64,000 bases of DNA from contig CANTUZ010000002.1 in assembly GCA_947846985.1 (NCBI GenBank), positions 152,143,889-152,207,888 of the forward strand, in the 5' to 3' direction. The notes beneath the pieces are model-generated. The model saw nothing but the letters and a program-made list of their open reading frames with translations, had not been told where the DNA came from and searched no databases. This DNA is from Fratercula arctica. Its lineage: Eukaryota; Chordata; Aves; Charadriiformes; Alcidae. A program made the translations under genes and the position numbers. Below are positions 37,702-50,100 of the stretch, in pieces. Numbering within the stretch: the stretch's first letter is position 1; the number at the start of each line of letters is the position of its first letter.

Positions 37702-37759
37702 CGCCCGTTGCGACAGACAGAAAATACTGATAGTCGCCCGTTGTGACTGACAGAAAATA
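37702..37759 (-). repeat. Imperfect tandem repeat in the DERL1 3'UTR
   Basis: CGCCCGTTGCGACAGACAG, AAAATA at 37703-37727 is repeated as CGCCCGTTGTGACTGACAG, AAAATA at 37734-37758, a period of about 31 bases. It lies roughly 250-300 bases beyond the DERL1 stop and so probably in its 3'UTR. It is unusual for its CpG content in an AT-rich context. Confidence 0.75.
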
Positions 37760-37999
37760 AAGAAGGCTTTTTTCAATGGCAGAATCAAATTGGACACTAC
37801 TGGCTAACCTGGAGCAAGATCTACATTTTTCCCTTCTGGAGTTTTTCATTTTCTCTTGAATCAGAAACATTCTTTCTAATCAGTGAAATCCAACAGTACT
37901 ACAGAGAGCTCAGTTCCTAAGCATGCTCTGCACCAGGAAGGGTTGGTTCTACGTCCAATTAAAACGAAAGAGTTGCTGTTTTCGAAGGGCAGGAGGTCT

Positions 38000-38138
38000 T
38001 CACTGGTCACCTAGCCGGAAACCTTGGCCCCAGTTGTGTCTTCCACCACCCTGCTGATCTTCTGCAGCTCTTCTCATGCTAGCGGGTGGGATACCAAACC
38101 CCGACACTCCTCCTCTCCTATTTGGCAGCCAGCGGTAC
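38000..38138 (-). CDS. DERL1: DERL1 coding exon 8 (C-terminus and stop)
   Basis: Starts after acceptor CTTCCTTAG with the last base of the split Leu codon, then [15 protein letters not shown], and ends at TGA (38000-38002). It encodes the cytosolic tail with the SHP box ([11 protein letters not shown]). The stretch before it reads EDQQGGGRH, differing from the glycine-rich human form. Confidence 0.97.
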
Positions 38139-41100
38139 CTAAGGAAGAGAAGGAGAGAGTCTGAGAAAGAGCTGTACCTTGGGGGTAAATGCCAGACTAC
38201 TTTTCCACGCGCTTCCTTTAAGCTGGTAGACTTTGCAATAAAACCAGCTTTCACAGCAGTACTTCACAGAATTATTTCCAAATCTAAGCCCTCAGCACAT
38301 TGAGAAACGTGAATTCTGGGGAACTTCTATCTCTGGAATATGGTTAGATACAATAATCCAAACACAGGGGGAAAAAAACACATACGGGAGTCTCATTGTT
38401 GAAAATAAATGCTGTGATACAAACTTAATTCCCCTAACTTCTCTTCCTTTTTTTCCAGGGGAAATAAAAAAAAAAAAATCCAAATCACTTCTGAGCATCT
38501 CTTTCTCTTCAGTAGTTGCAAAGCTCCTGTTATCACAGCATCCAACCACCTCACTGCTCTCCCAGTAAACATTCCTGAGGAACTGAGGACCAAAGAGACT
38601 AAGGGAAACAGGCTTAAGCAACTAGCTTGTCTGAAATCAAAGCTCGAGTGACCTGGCCAGAGCCAATCAGAGCTGCAAGACTTTATCATCCAACTTAGGC
38701 TACCATCCAAACAGAGTGAATTAAAATACAGCTTCTGCATTTTGCAAGGGCTGCCATTAATGCAGAGTCATTTCAGCTCCACAATAGTTACACTGAGCTC
38801 CTGCAAATCCCTTGCTGAATTTGACCGCTAAAATCTGAGGCCCAGACATAAAATCCAGGTTCCCAAGAAGAATGATCCCATATAGAAAAAGTTCTTCATT
38901 ATTATATTAAAGGTATCTGCAATTCACCACAGCATCATTTTTTTAAACAAAACATTACAGCACAAAGGCAAAATTTATCCTTTGTAGAGGTTTGCAGTAC
39001 TTCTGTTTCTGCTTCTCAAACACAGAGAAAAATTAAATAGAATCAATTAAATAGAATCAAGAGAATTGCACATAACCAACAAGATTGATGGCAGTTTCAG
39101 AGCTATCATTACCTTGAAAGACATTTTTAAAAAACATTTTGTCTTCTAATCTTTATGGAAAGTTAGATTTACCAGAAGGGCTTGCAAACAAAAAAGTAGA
39201 ATATAAAGCTTTCCTACTCATTAAAACTTGTACAGAAAGCAGTACTGTAATTCAACTTTGCATCTTCTAATAAACAGTTTATGCTATAAAAAGGGTTAAC
39301 TGAGTTGCTAACTGAAGTTTGGTAGAGGAAGAATGTTTACAGCCCAAAAGGATGAGGACAAGGGCAACTGAAGCTACAGACTTCGGCTTCTGATTGTAGT
39401 ATTTCAATGCCCAAACAATGAACAGTTCACAAGAAAAAGCACTTCAGAAACCAAGACCTGCAGTCTCAGTCAAGGTGACGGGTGCAAACTGCAACGCAGA
39501 ATATATATTATAGTCCTGAACAAGTCTACAACCAACTCCTATTGTTACAAGTTGCTGAACTGGTAGCTACTGTAATGATACATGGAAATACAGATAAAAG
39601 ATCATTTACAGAAGAAAACAAGTTTTTGATACCATCTGATTATTGTTAGGGAGTTCTCCTTACTACAACTCCACTCACTAGCAGAACTATGACTTTCACT
39701 CTCACTCTTAAGAGCGGGTAAAGGACACAAGCCATCCACAGGGGTAACAAAGAGCTCTCACACGGGCCTTTTACAAGAAATTCAACATTTCTGATGACTC
39801 AGAAGCACAGTCAATATAGTAAGTCTAAAGCAGGGTGATTTAGCAAAGTATTTGACACCTTACAATCCCAGCAAATATATGCCTGACAAACAATACAGAA
39901 AATTGGACCAAACAAACAGTGAGCTAAAGAATAAAGCCAGCTTACAGGAACTGAGGTGTGGACAGAAAATTCCTTCCTCCCAAATCCATTGGATATTTAA
40001 ACATTAAGAAGAAATACAGGTGGCCAACCAGATTTCCTATCAGCTCATTGATGACTCTGCAAGGCAAAAGAAAAAGAATCGTTTCACATTCTGTCCTCTC
40101 TGAAAATCAACGAGTGTCCATCTTCTGCCAGTTACTACTGCTCATCTGCCGGGGCTGTCAGCCACAGATTTCCCTTCCCTCAGCATTTTGCAGCCACCTC
40201 TTTAGAAGGGCCAACCTTCAGTGCCAACACATCAACAGGCTGTTCCACCCTCCCTTCCAAGCCTTCTCTACAGTCTGTACTGAAAATGCAATTAAATACT
40301 TGTTTACATCAGGGAATTAGACCGTACAGCTATTAGGGTCTAAAATAATAGTCTGCAGAGTTTCAGAGTTACTGCTGTTTTCACTGGACAACCTGTCTCC
40401 TGCTGAACTGAACTGTTTTGTTCCCAATTTTGCAAAAACACTGCTGAATGGAGGCCCTTGAGTATCTTCTGTCATGCATAGAAACAGCAGGTATCTAACA
40501 GCGAGCAGTTTTCTCAAGTGACGGATGAGTCAGTAGGAGGCACAGCCAGAAAAGAGGATTTAGTTTTGCTGTACTACCTCCTTCTTTTATAAATCAACCA
40601 CATAATTTGTTATTGTCACTAATTATGTTACAGCGGCACCAAGAGGCCCCCACAGACGCAGGGCACCAATGGGAAAGACCCTGCACGGAGGGGATTTCTG
40701 CATCATAGAGTTTAGTCAAAGAAACCCAAGACAGACCAATGAATTCAGCAAGTGCTAATATGGCGCTCTGTGGACTTGTTATTGCCATTTTCCTTTGTTT
40801 CACAAGCTGAAAAAACCATCACTTGGGGCAAGACTGTGAGGGAAAGAAGTAGCAGCACTATCAGAGTCAAGTTAAATTTGTTTCTAAAACCAGTACTGAT
40901 GGTTGGTCATATGGGATGACATCTTTTTTTACCGGGCTGTACTCTTTTAGTAAGGAAAAGGTCTAATGCATAGATTTACTAGAAACTAAACCAAATTCTT
41001 ATTACTTTCCCCTCACCTACACTCTCTGGTTCTCACACGCACATGTCCTCTTTGCTTTTATCTTAAATGACCACGATATGACACCGAGCATTATCAGTCA

Positions 41101-44100
41101 GATTATACAGTTTTAAGCCTCTTATTTTAACATTGCTTCTAAATTCAGCAGTAAGTTCAATAGCTGTAAAGGCTTTTATAACTTCAAATTGGCCATCTGA
41201 GTAAATACATACGATCCACCAATGATGTAGTTGAATCCCAGAATAACCCATGGAAGGTAACAGGCCTGAAAAAGAATGCAATGGAGACAGAGAAGTTGTA
41301 AGTGCAAGTTAAGGACATAAGCCTGCTCAACCTCCCACTGCACTAATATACATGATTATAATATCAATATTTTAGGCATTACACAAATCCTGATTTATTA
41401 ACTTAAGCAGATTCTACCTAACAAAGTAGGATACTCCAAACTGAGCGACCAGTAACATTTTTAGACAAATCATACTCATTTTGGCACTGTTAGGTTGATG
41501 GTTGGACTCGTTTAAAGGTCCCTTCCAACCTAGATGATTCTATGAATTAAACATTATAAGTAGATGCGTCTTTTGCACTCTACATTCCACAGCAAGCTCA
41601 CATCTGAAACAAAGTCCTAATATTTCTGATTTTGAAAAGGTCTGGAAACAACTATCAAAAGAGTTTTCACTACAAGATCTGGCAGAAACAGACGAGGTTG
41701 CACAGGAAAGAACAATTTCAAATATCAACATTTTGTCACTACATTCAGCTTTCATCCAGGTTAATGTTTATCATGAATTTTTTCCTCTTTTCAGACCAAT
41801 GAATTTCAGTTGTCAGGACATCTTTTCAGTAAAGCCACACTGAGTGACATCATATAGAAGACCATGAAGAAATTTTGTCTTTGCTGCAACTCAAGGAGTA
41901 TATAGCTATGTCAAAGCATGGGACATCTTTAGTAAGAGAAAATATTTATATTTTGCCCTTCACCCACTTCAAGTGCATCTTCTGGGCAGAAACCTTCCCA
42001 GATTTAAGGTCCGACATACCTTAAATCTTGTTCCAAACCAAAATGATACAATCATTTCTCTGTTCAGCTGGGCCCACACATAAAGTACTGACATGATGAG
42101 TGGAATCATCAGCAACTGCAATGTTTTAAAAAAAAAAAAAAAGAAAATGCAAAAAGTTACCATCATTTTCACAGACACCTGAGAAACTTAAACAGGCAGC
42201 AGGAGCTGTAAGCTTCAAAAATGGCTTGTAAGCATGATATATCAGCAAAATCTTTAAAGATTGCCCCAGAATCTTTGCCATCATGTGTCATGGATCTGTT
42301 CAAAACCTGCTAGGAAAGCTAAGGAGGAGAACCTACTTGCTTATTCTCTTTTGCAAGACCATGCCAAAGCAAAGGGCTCCAACTTGCCCCAAGTGAAAGA
42401 GCAGCTGTGGTGAACCCCTCTGCTCCCGGCGGCTTGGTAGCACACCTACAGCAGAGTTAGCGACATATTTGTGCCACAATCACTTCCATTCACAACCCAC
42501 GGCACTAACCCAACAACACTCATCTGGGGCTACGATAATACACCAGATGAAGTGTTAGTCCATCAAACTGCCAGCTATGTCCCCCTCGGAGCACCACAAG
42601 AATTAACCTCTGCTCCATGCCAGGAGATGAGACTGTTTCAAATACCCCCTTACTGTGACTGTGCATTAGCTGATTGGACTATTTCTAGTGAAACAAATAT
42701 AAAGCGCTATTTTAGCCATCTGCTGATTTCTGAACTGAAGACAGACTGTGCCAGCAATGTTTCCATGAACTGGTTTAACACTACAAATCAACTCGTGTGT
42801 TTGGATGAGAGGTTAAAACTCATCCCTTCGGGGGTGCCGCTATTCAACAGGTTCCACGTTAAAGCTGGTACATGGGCATCAGTCCAGCCTCCCCCAAGCC
42901 CTACAGCACACCAGCAGTCTGACTTGTCACACAAGAACCTTAGGGTCTTTATTAAAACCACTTTTATTTTACTGGAAAATAAAGAAATATCTAATTTCTG
43001 AAAGTATTTGACATGGGTATAGAGGCCCAGCTATCCTACTCTAACTTCTCACTTTCAAGCAAGCCACTCAGCACAAGCAAAACCCCTGTATTTTAAGTAG
43101 TACTTTGTATGCAGATATAAAACCATTTTAAGTACCTTTTTAAAAAGCTACAATCAATCCAACACAGTCAGTCTAAAATTCATACAATGTATGGATGACT
43201 TCACCATGCTTTTGAAGAATTTTGTGGTATCTTCCCCACAGCAAAAAAATGTTTAAGTGTGAAGTTATGGACAGCCCTTAGCAGAACTCGGTCCTGAAGC
43301 AGATGCATGATCGCTAGTTTTGTCTACCAGGGAAGCCTGATAAGTGATCTAATAAATGCTAAGATAATATTTTAGAGAATATTAGGGATATTGGTGCTGG
43401 CTTTGGGTAACGAGGATAGAATAAGACGAGGAGAGAACAGCAGGGGCAGGCTGAAGACCTGCAGTTCTCTGATACTCTGTTGTGTCCAAGAAACACTCCC
43501 CCACTTCCCCCCTTAATATTTGGGGAGATAAGAACTACCTCATTGAAGCTGGTTCTTTAAATGACTATTTTAATCACTCTTGTGAGGACTTTGCAATTCA
43601 CAGTTCTGATCTAAATCTGAAGCTGCATATTTCACAAAAAGTTCTTCTGTTGGCAAGTAAAAGGCACACTAAATTTGAGAAGACTGATGAACCCAAGAAT
43701 CATTTTTAGATAAAAAAGTAAGACTGCAGATCCACATTCATTAGAAGAAACAGTGCATAGGTGACATCTTGTGTCCATTTTAGTAAAAGGCCGAACACTT
43801 CCTGACTGCACAAACAGCCAATTTTCACTCCTTGACTCCCTAACTTGGTTAGGAGTGGCAGTCAGATACAGGCTTGTGACATTAGCTGAGGCTAACCCAA
43901 ACTAAAAAATTAACAAAACGCACACAGCAATCTATTTTGGTATAAACTAAATGAGCCTAACTTAACTACATTCTGCAGTTATGCCGATAATGCTCTCTAC
44001 AAAGTCATTAAGTAGTCAGAATGCGCCATGAGATTACTACTTAAGAAACTGCACGGCACTTACCTGCATGTCCATTGCCAAGCCAGTTATCTGTCATTGC

Positions 44101-47100
44101 ACCATTAAGGAAAACGCAGCAAAACCTGATAGACTAGAATGACAAAAAGAAGCTGGACACACACTAAACACGCATGCAAAGGCCTTTAATGTTTAAAATG
44201 AAAACAGCGTTCCTGCATAGCATTAAGTTAGCCACTGGAAAAAATGACAAACCTCCAACGATCTAGAGACTTACACACTTAGTTTCAGTAATTGCTTTTC
44301 AGTAACCTTTCAAGCTACCACCTCAAGTCATTACCCCAAGGGCTGATGGATGCACTGGCTTTCCCTCCATGATGAAACTGGCTAACTACAAATTCAATCA
44401 GTCCTTGCATAAAAGCATGTTACAGGTTTAACAGCTGGATTCTTTCATTAGTTTTTTAAAGACTGAAATGTTGGGTTTCTAGCTAAAGAAATACCAGATC
44501 ATAAAAAAATAGCAGTGTATTGACACTGAGTCACAGAAAATAAATTATTTCTTGAAGCACATCAATGCAGGCTTTTAATACTACTCTCCTACCCTGGAAC
44601 CCAAAGGGTTTACTTACTGTAGTAACTGCTGAGTAGAAACAATTGCTGAAGAATTTAGCTATGACAAGAATGCTTTTAACAGTTCATGAATGTGTATAAA
44701 ATGGCATCAAGCATTTTCCCAGATCATGCATCCAGGTTGCTCCTTACATCATATAGGGAACAAGCAACTGGAAGCTTTTAAATGATCAGTTTGAAAGTCA
44801 AGTCACAATTAGATTCATCTAATAGCTCACAGCCAACAGCCTGCAACCACAATGAAGCTGATGGTTTTCTTAACATCTAAACAACAACGTTGTTTTCCTA
44901 GTTACTGCTGTGGCTCAACAGGACTAGCAGGAATCGCAAATCCCTCCATACAGTGGAATGCAACTAGAGATACATTAATCCATTGATAAAGGCAAGAGCA
45001 TTTCTACACACTGGCTTTCCTGCCTGTATCTGGTTCACACTGATGTCACCACTCCCTTTTTTTCCACATGCTGTGCCACTGCAAATTGCTACAAGGAGGT
45101 AGCAACAGCACAGACAGAATGGGAGCATCTCCAAGGACGCAGGGTCCACAACCTCTCTTGGCAACCCATGCCAGTGTTGGACTGCCCTTACAGTACGAAG
45201 GGTCTTTCATATGTTTAAATGGAATTTTCTGTGCTTCATTTTGTGCCCACCAGTGAGCACCAGTGAGAGAAGTCTGGCTCCATTTCTGTTACTCCCTCCG
45301 CCTATCAGGTATTAATCCACATGGATGAGACACCTCTGAGCCTCCTGCTCTCCAGGCAGCACAATCCCAGCTCTCTCAGCCTGTCCTCATGTGACAGATG
45401 CTCCAACCCTTTAATCATCTTTGTGACCCTTCACTGGACTCAATCCAGCATGTCCATGTCTCTCCCATACTTGGGATCCTGAAGCTGGAAGAAGCCCCCC
45501 ATATGTCTCACAAGGGCTGAGCAGACCCGAGCAATCAGCTCCCTCAACCTGCTGGCAACGCTCTGCCTAATGCAGCCCAGGAAGCTGGTGGCCACCTTTG
45601 CCACAAAGGCGCATTGCTGGCTCATGGTCAGCTTGGTGTCCAGCAGAACTCCCAAGGCCTTTTCTGCCAAGCTGCTTTGCAGACTGTCAGTCCCCAGCCC
45701 GTCCTGGTGCCTGAGGCTGCTCCTCCCCAGGGGTAGGACTCCGTGCTTCCCTTTGCTGAGCTTCGTGAGATTCTCCAGCCTCTCAAGATCCCTCTGAATG
45801 GTAGCACAACCATCCGGTGTATCAACAGCTCCTCCCAGTTTTGTATCCAAGACCTAAAAGAAAACTCAGAACAGCACAGCTCATGGAAAAACTGTTTCCC
45901 AACACTCCCAAACCAACAAGCCCAGCTTCTTCAGGAATTGGCTCAGTGCAGATATCGCAACGCTGCTGTCACAGACTCAGCTGACTTGTACCCCGCAGGT
46001 AAAGGATCTCTCCATGAGATACCCCTGAATTTCTAGCTCAGGGAATGGCAGAGATCAGACCTCTTTGCACATGGCAGCTCAAACATACTAAATTCACTCT
46101 CACCCCATGTGGCAATCCACAGAAGTGGGTAAGTGAAGCAATACAGCAAACACCATGGAAACTCACGCAGCACGAGCTGAGCTTTATATAAGCAGAACCC
46201 TAGTCCCCAGATTACATACCTGTATTAGCACACTTATTAGTATTTATTAGTATTTTCCCTGGAAGCCACTCGCTACCTTTCCAGGAAGATTAAAAACTCA
46301 CCTGTGAACATTTGATACATTTTAAAACTATTAGTTGCTAAAACCTGGTCTTTGAACAGGCAGAAACAGGAGAACCAAAATATTCTAAAAGTTTGATGAT
46401 GAACAGAAGGATACAACAATGCAGATCCAGTTAAACAGGAGCATGAACATGTAATCTGCTGGCCTTCCATCAAAAGCCCCTGTAAATAAAAAGAATTGGT
46501 AAGAAATCTTGATAAGAAAGGAAAAGCTCAGTTAATAACAGTTGTCCTACAGGCAGTCTGTGGCTTATGATTTTTATTTTTTTAATTTTAAATGGCCTTA
46601 TAATAGAACGACCTATAGGACCAGAAAATAAGACATCCAGCCCACGGCATTAAGTGCGCACACAGCAACTCTACTTAAAAAAGTATGCACTTTAATTCTG
46701 GAGATAAGTGGTTTTAACTTCACAACACTTTAAAATGGATCTGGACCCCATCCTTCATAAGAAGCTACCCATCAGAAATGCACAATAAGGAAATACACTT
46801 GCTCAGCAAAAGCAAAGACACCAAGTTTAAGGATTGAGTCATGTGAAAACCAGTCCTTACTTAGGCAAATTGCATCCTCTTTGCATCATCTAGTCAGACT
46901 CAAGAGATAGACTCAATAGCTTTTACACTCCAAAAAAATCAACATAGATAAGAAGGGTGCACAGCTTGCAAACTCTCTAAAAGGCTGGCACGGCCCTCGG
47001 CATTTGAGCGAGACGAGACTCCTTTCAACTTTCAGACAATTCCACGCAGGCAAGGAAAGCCTAAGAATACTGATGAAACAAACCCAAACCACACAGTGAC

Positions 47101-50100
47101 AAACACAGCACCCCATGAACAAGCTGAATTACATGCTAATAATTAAACATCAAAATGCCTAGGAAGAAGGCCACTACTTAATGTTAGCACCATTTGGCCT
47201 CCTACAACTATTCTACATGTCCCCAAAAGTTTGAAGACAGAAAACCTATTTATAAGCATTAGGTTTTTAGAGTAACTAGAGTAACTCAGCCTATGTAAAA
47301 CAAAATTGCTATTTTAGTCATTTTAAGTTTAAGTTCAGCCATGCAAGTTACATGAGGGGGGCGGGGAGGGGGGGAAAGCAGTTTGAAAAAATCTTTTGGA
47401 AAGTTGTAAAGTTGGAGAACTACATAAACTGGAGTTTTCTCCTTATTGTTGCCATACAACAAATTGAAACAAATAAAGAGAGGAAGTTGACTAACCCTGT
47501 AGAAACTCCAGCACAGGAATTCCTCCAGAATAGGAAGACATCAAAGCAAATGTTATTGCCTTAAAGTTTTCCACTTCTTGTTATCTAGATTACTAGCAAG
47601 AATATTAGACAAACTACTGAAGTTGAGTTTCCAACAAATATCTAAGAAAAACTGAGCTACAGACTGCCAAAAAGCTCAGCACAGGGGCAAGGTGAGCTCT
47701 AGCCCACTGGGTCCTTCAGGAGGGCCCAGGGTATAATCCAGTCATCAGAGAAGTCGTTCCTGCTGCTGGGGAGTGAACTCTGCATATTCTGCTTTCTCTG
47801 TTGATATTTGTTATATGTTCTTCTCCACAGAAACAAAACAAAACCACATCAATCTCCTTTTCCTCAGGAAGAGAGAGGTCAGCTTGTTGGGAAAGCACAA
47901 GCACAGCACAAAACCATATGGATATTCTTGACAGCTAAATTTGAAGCTAGCATGCAACACCAGTGTATGATCAAAAACCACGTACAACCCTGAAAATAGA
48001 AGTTTCACTTCCTCAGTTTCAGAGACAAAAGGAGGCATACACCTATGCTGATTTTCACTTGTAAACATATTATCAGCAACTTATACACCTCCCACTTTCA
48101 GAAGGATTCAAGCCTCTGGCGTAGAGAGGAAGCACCAGCCTAACCAAGAACTTTATTTATACCCAGAAAAATGAGTGTAATATAGAAGAAATTCATTGAT
48201 TCAAACAACAACACAGCTGACTTCCCAGTTTCAAAATCCAGATGTGTTATACAGCAGGAATCTAAATTTACTGCTGAAACAATTAACTTCTGCTTCCATG
48301 AGACTTCTGCCACGGCATAGACAACTAGAGCATTTTGTTAAGTATATGTATATGAAGTGATGTCTTATAATTTGCATATATTAACTCTTACTACACACAG
48401 CTTCGCATGGTAGAATGTCGTAACTGTGAGTACTCCCATGTGTTTGTAATTTCCTGCAGAAAGGCTCAAAGAAAAGGAGGAACATTTCTAGCTATTAAAC
48501 TATGACTTACTTTCACTAAGAAAACAACCAAATACAATCTGGCATCACTCCTCCCTGTTCCTGCTACGCTTCTTACGACTTAAAAAGAGATTCCACGATA
48601 CTATCTGGATGACAGGTTTACTGCGCATCTCTCTTCTATCACGGAACTTCCCAAACATCACTCTGCAATGCATTTCCACTTATACCATCAGTTCTAAGAC
48701 TCCATTAGAACTACAATGAAATTCTTGTTCATAAAGGCTTTCAGGAGGAGCTTGGCTTTGCAAATACTTTAATTATTTACTTCGATACAAACAATTTTTG
48801 TCTAGCTTTAATGAACCGCGCATCACAAAGTGAAAGCAGTTTTGAAGCTACCTTGTAACAACGATCTCTTTTTGAGATATATGATCCATTATTTGATCTC
48901 TTTTCTTCCACTCCTAATTTTTCCCCCTAACTGAAAATCCAACTTGTTCCTTAACTTTTTCACATTTCTATTTGACAGAGGGGTACACTTCATTTGTACA
49001 AGATGTCTCTCAACTCAACATAACTGATAGAATAACACAGGTAAGCATCATTGCCTTTTAAAAAAAAAAAAAAAAAGGAAAAACTGACATCATTATTTTC
49101 TCAAGATGGATATACCCATTATTACGTATGTTCTATCACTCTGCCACGTTAAAGGACATCAGATACAAGAAAACAAAGGGTAACATCATCTTTTAGTCTC
49201 TACCCCTCGTTTCTGAAATCCAGCAACTAAAAGCATGAAACGCTCCTATTGAAAGAAGTATCAAGTTTAGATCCTAAGTGAACAGGCTCCCTGCCAACAG
49301 GAAGGAGCCAGGCACAGAAAATCAGTTTTCCAAGTAGCTTCCCATTGACCAACATAAGTAGGCACAGAGATGAGCCATCGTTCTCACAGTTCTGTCCGAA
49401 ACGGCCACAACCTCATCGCCACAAATGTTCCCAACAGAAGCTCTATCTGACAATGTTTAGTCTCAATCAACTCTGGGCAGAGTTCACCACATGCATACAA
49501 TTTAATGGATAACATACCTGTTTCTAATCGTGATGAATATTGATACAAGAAATACAAATTCACCAAGTAGAGAAATCCTGTTCCAGGTCCCACTGGGAAG
49601 AAGAAAGTTGCAGTTATCGGCCGCCAGATCTGCCCAGAACAAAAGAGAAAAATATATTTATATACTGAAGAATAAACTTATATGCATAAGTTTTTTCTTT
49701 TCATTTGTTATTAATTACTTGGAAGATCAAGGAGGAGATTAAAAATGGCCCAAGTATCAATTACTGATGCTTCAGCAGCTTTTACAGTTTTGGTTGTTGG
49801 TGTTTTTTTTTTTTTTAAATCTGATACAGCAAAGCTATTAAGATTACAACAGAAATCACACACAACTTCCCAGATGGCTTCCATCGCATCTTTGCAGTAC
49901 TGAGTCTTTATTGCAGTGTAAAAGGGATATACTTGCAAGGATGTCACCCTGTGCTAAAAGCATCCATAAGGAACCCATTCTTACCTATTGAACAGAGGCC
50001 AAGGAATTCACACAACAGCCTTCAGCGTACTGTTGTAGGCAGCACACGCTGCGCTCTGAGAATTTGGAATCTGCTTTAGAGTCTCCCAGCAAACAATATC

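Noticed and set aside
42471..43001. 176-codon open frame antisense in DERL1 intron 4
   Set aside because: It begins without an ATG (GTG), shows no known domain, and lies inside an intron. Treated as chance.
45440..45850. 136-residue minus-strand ORF
   Set aside because: It is a decayed CR1 ORF2 remnant, not a host gene; annotated as a mobile element.
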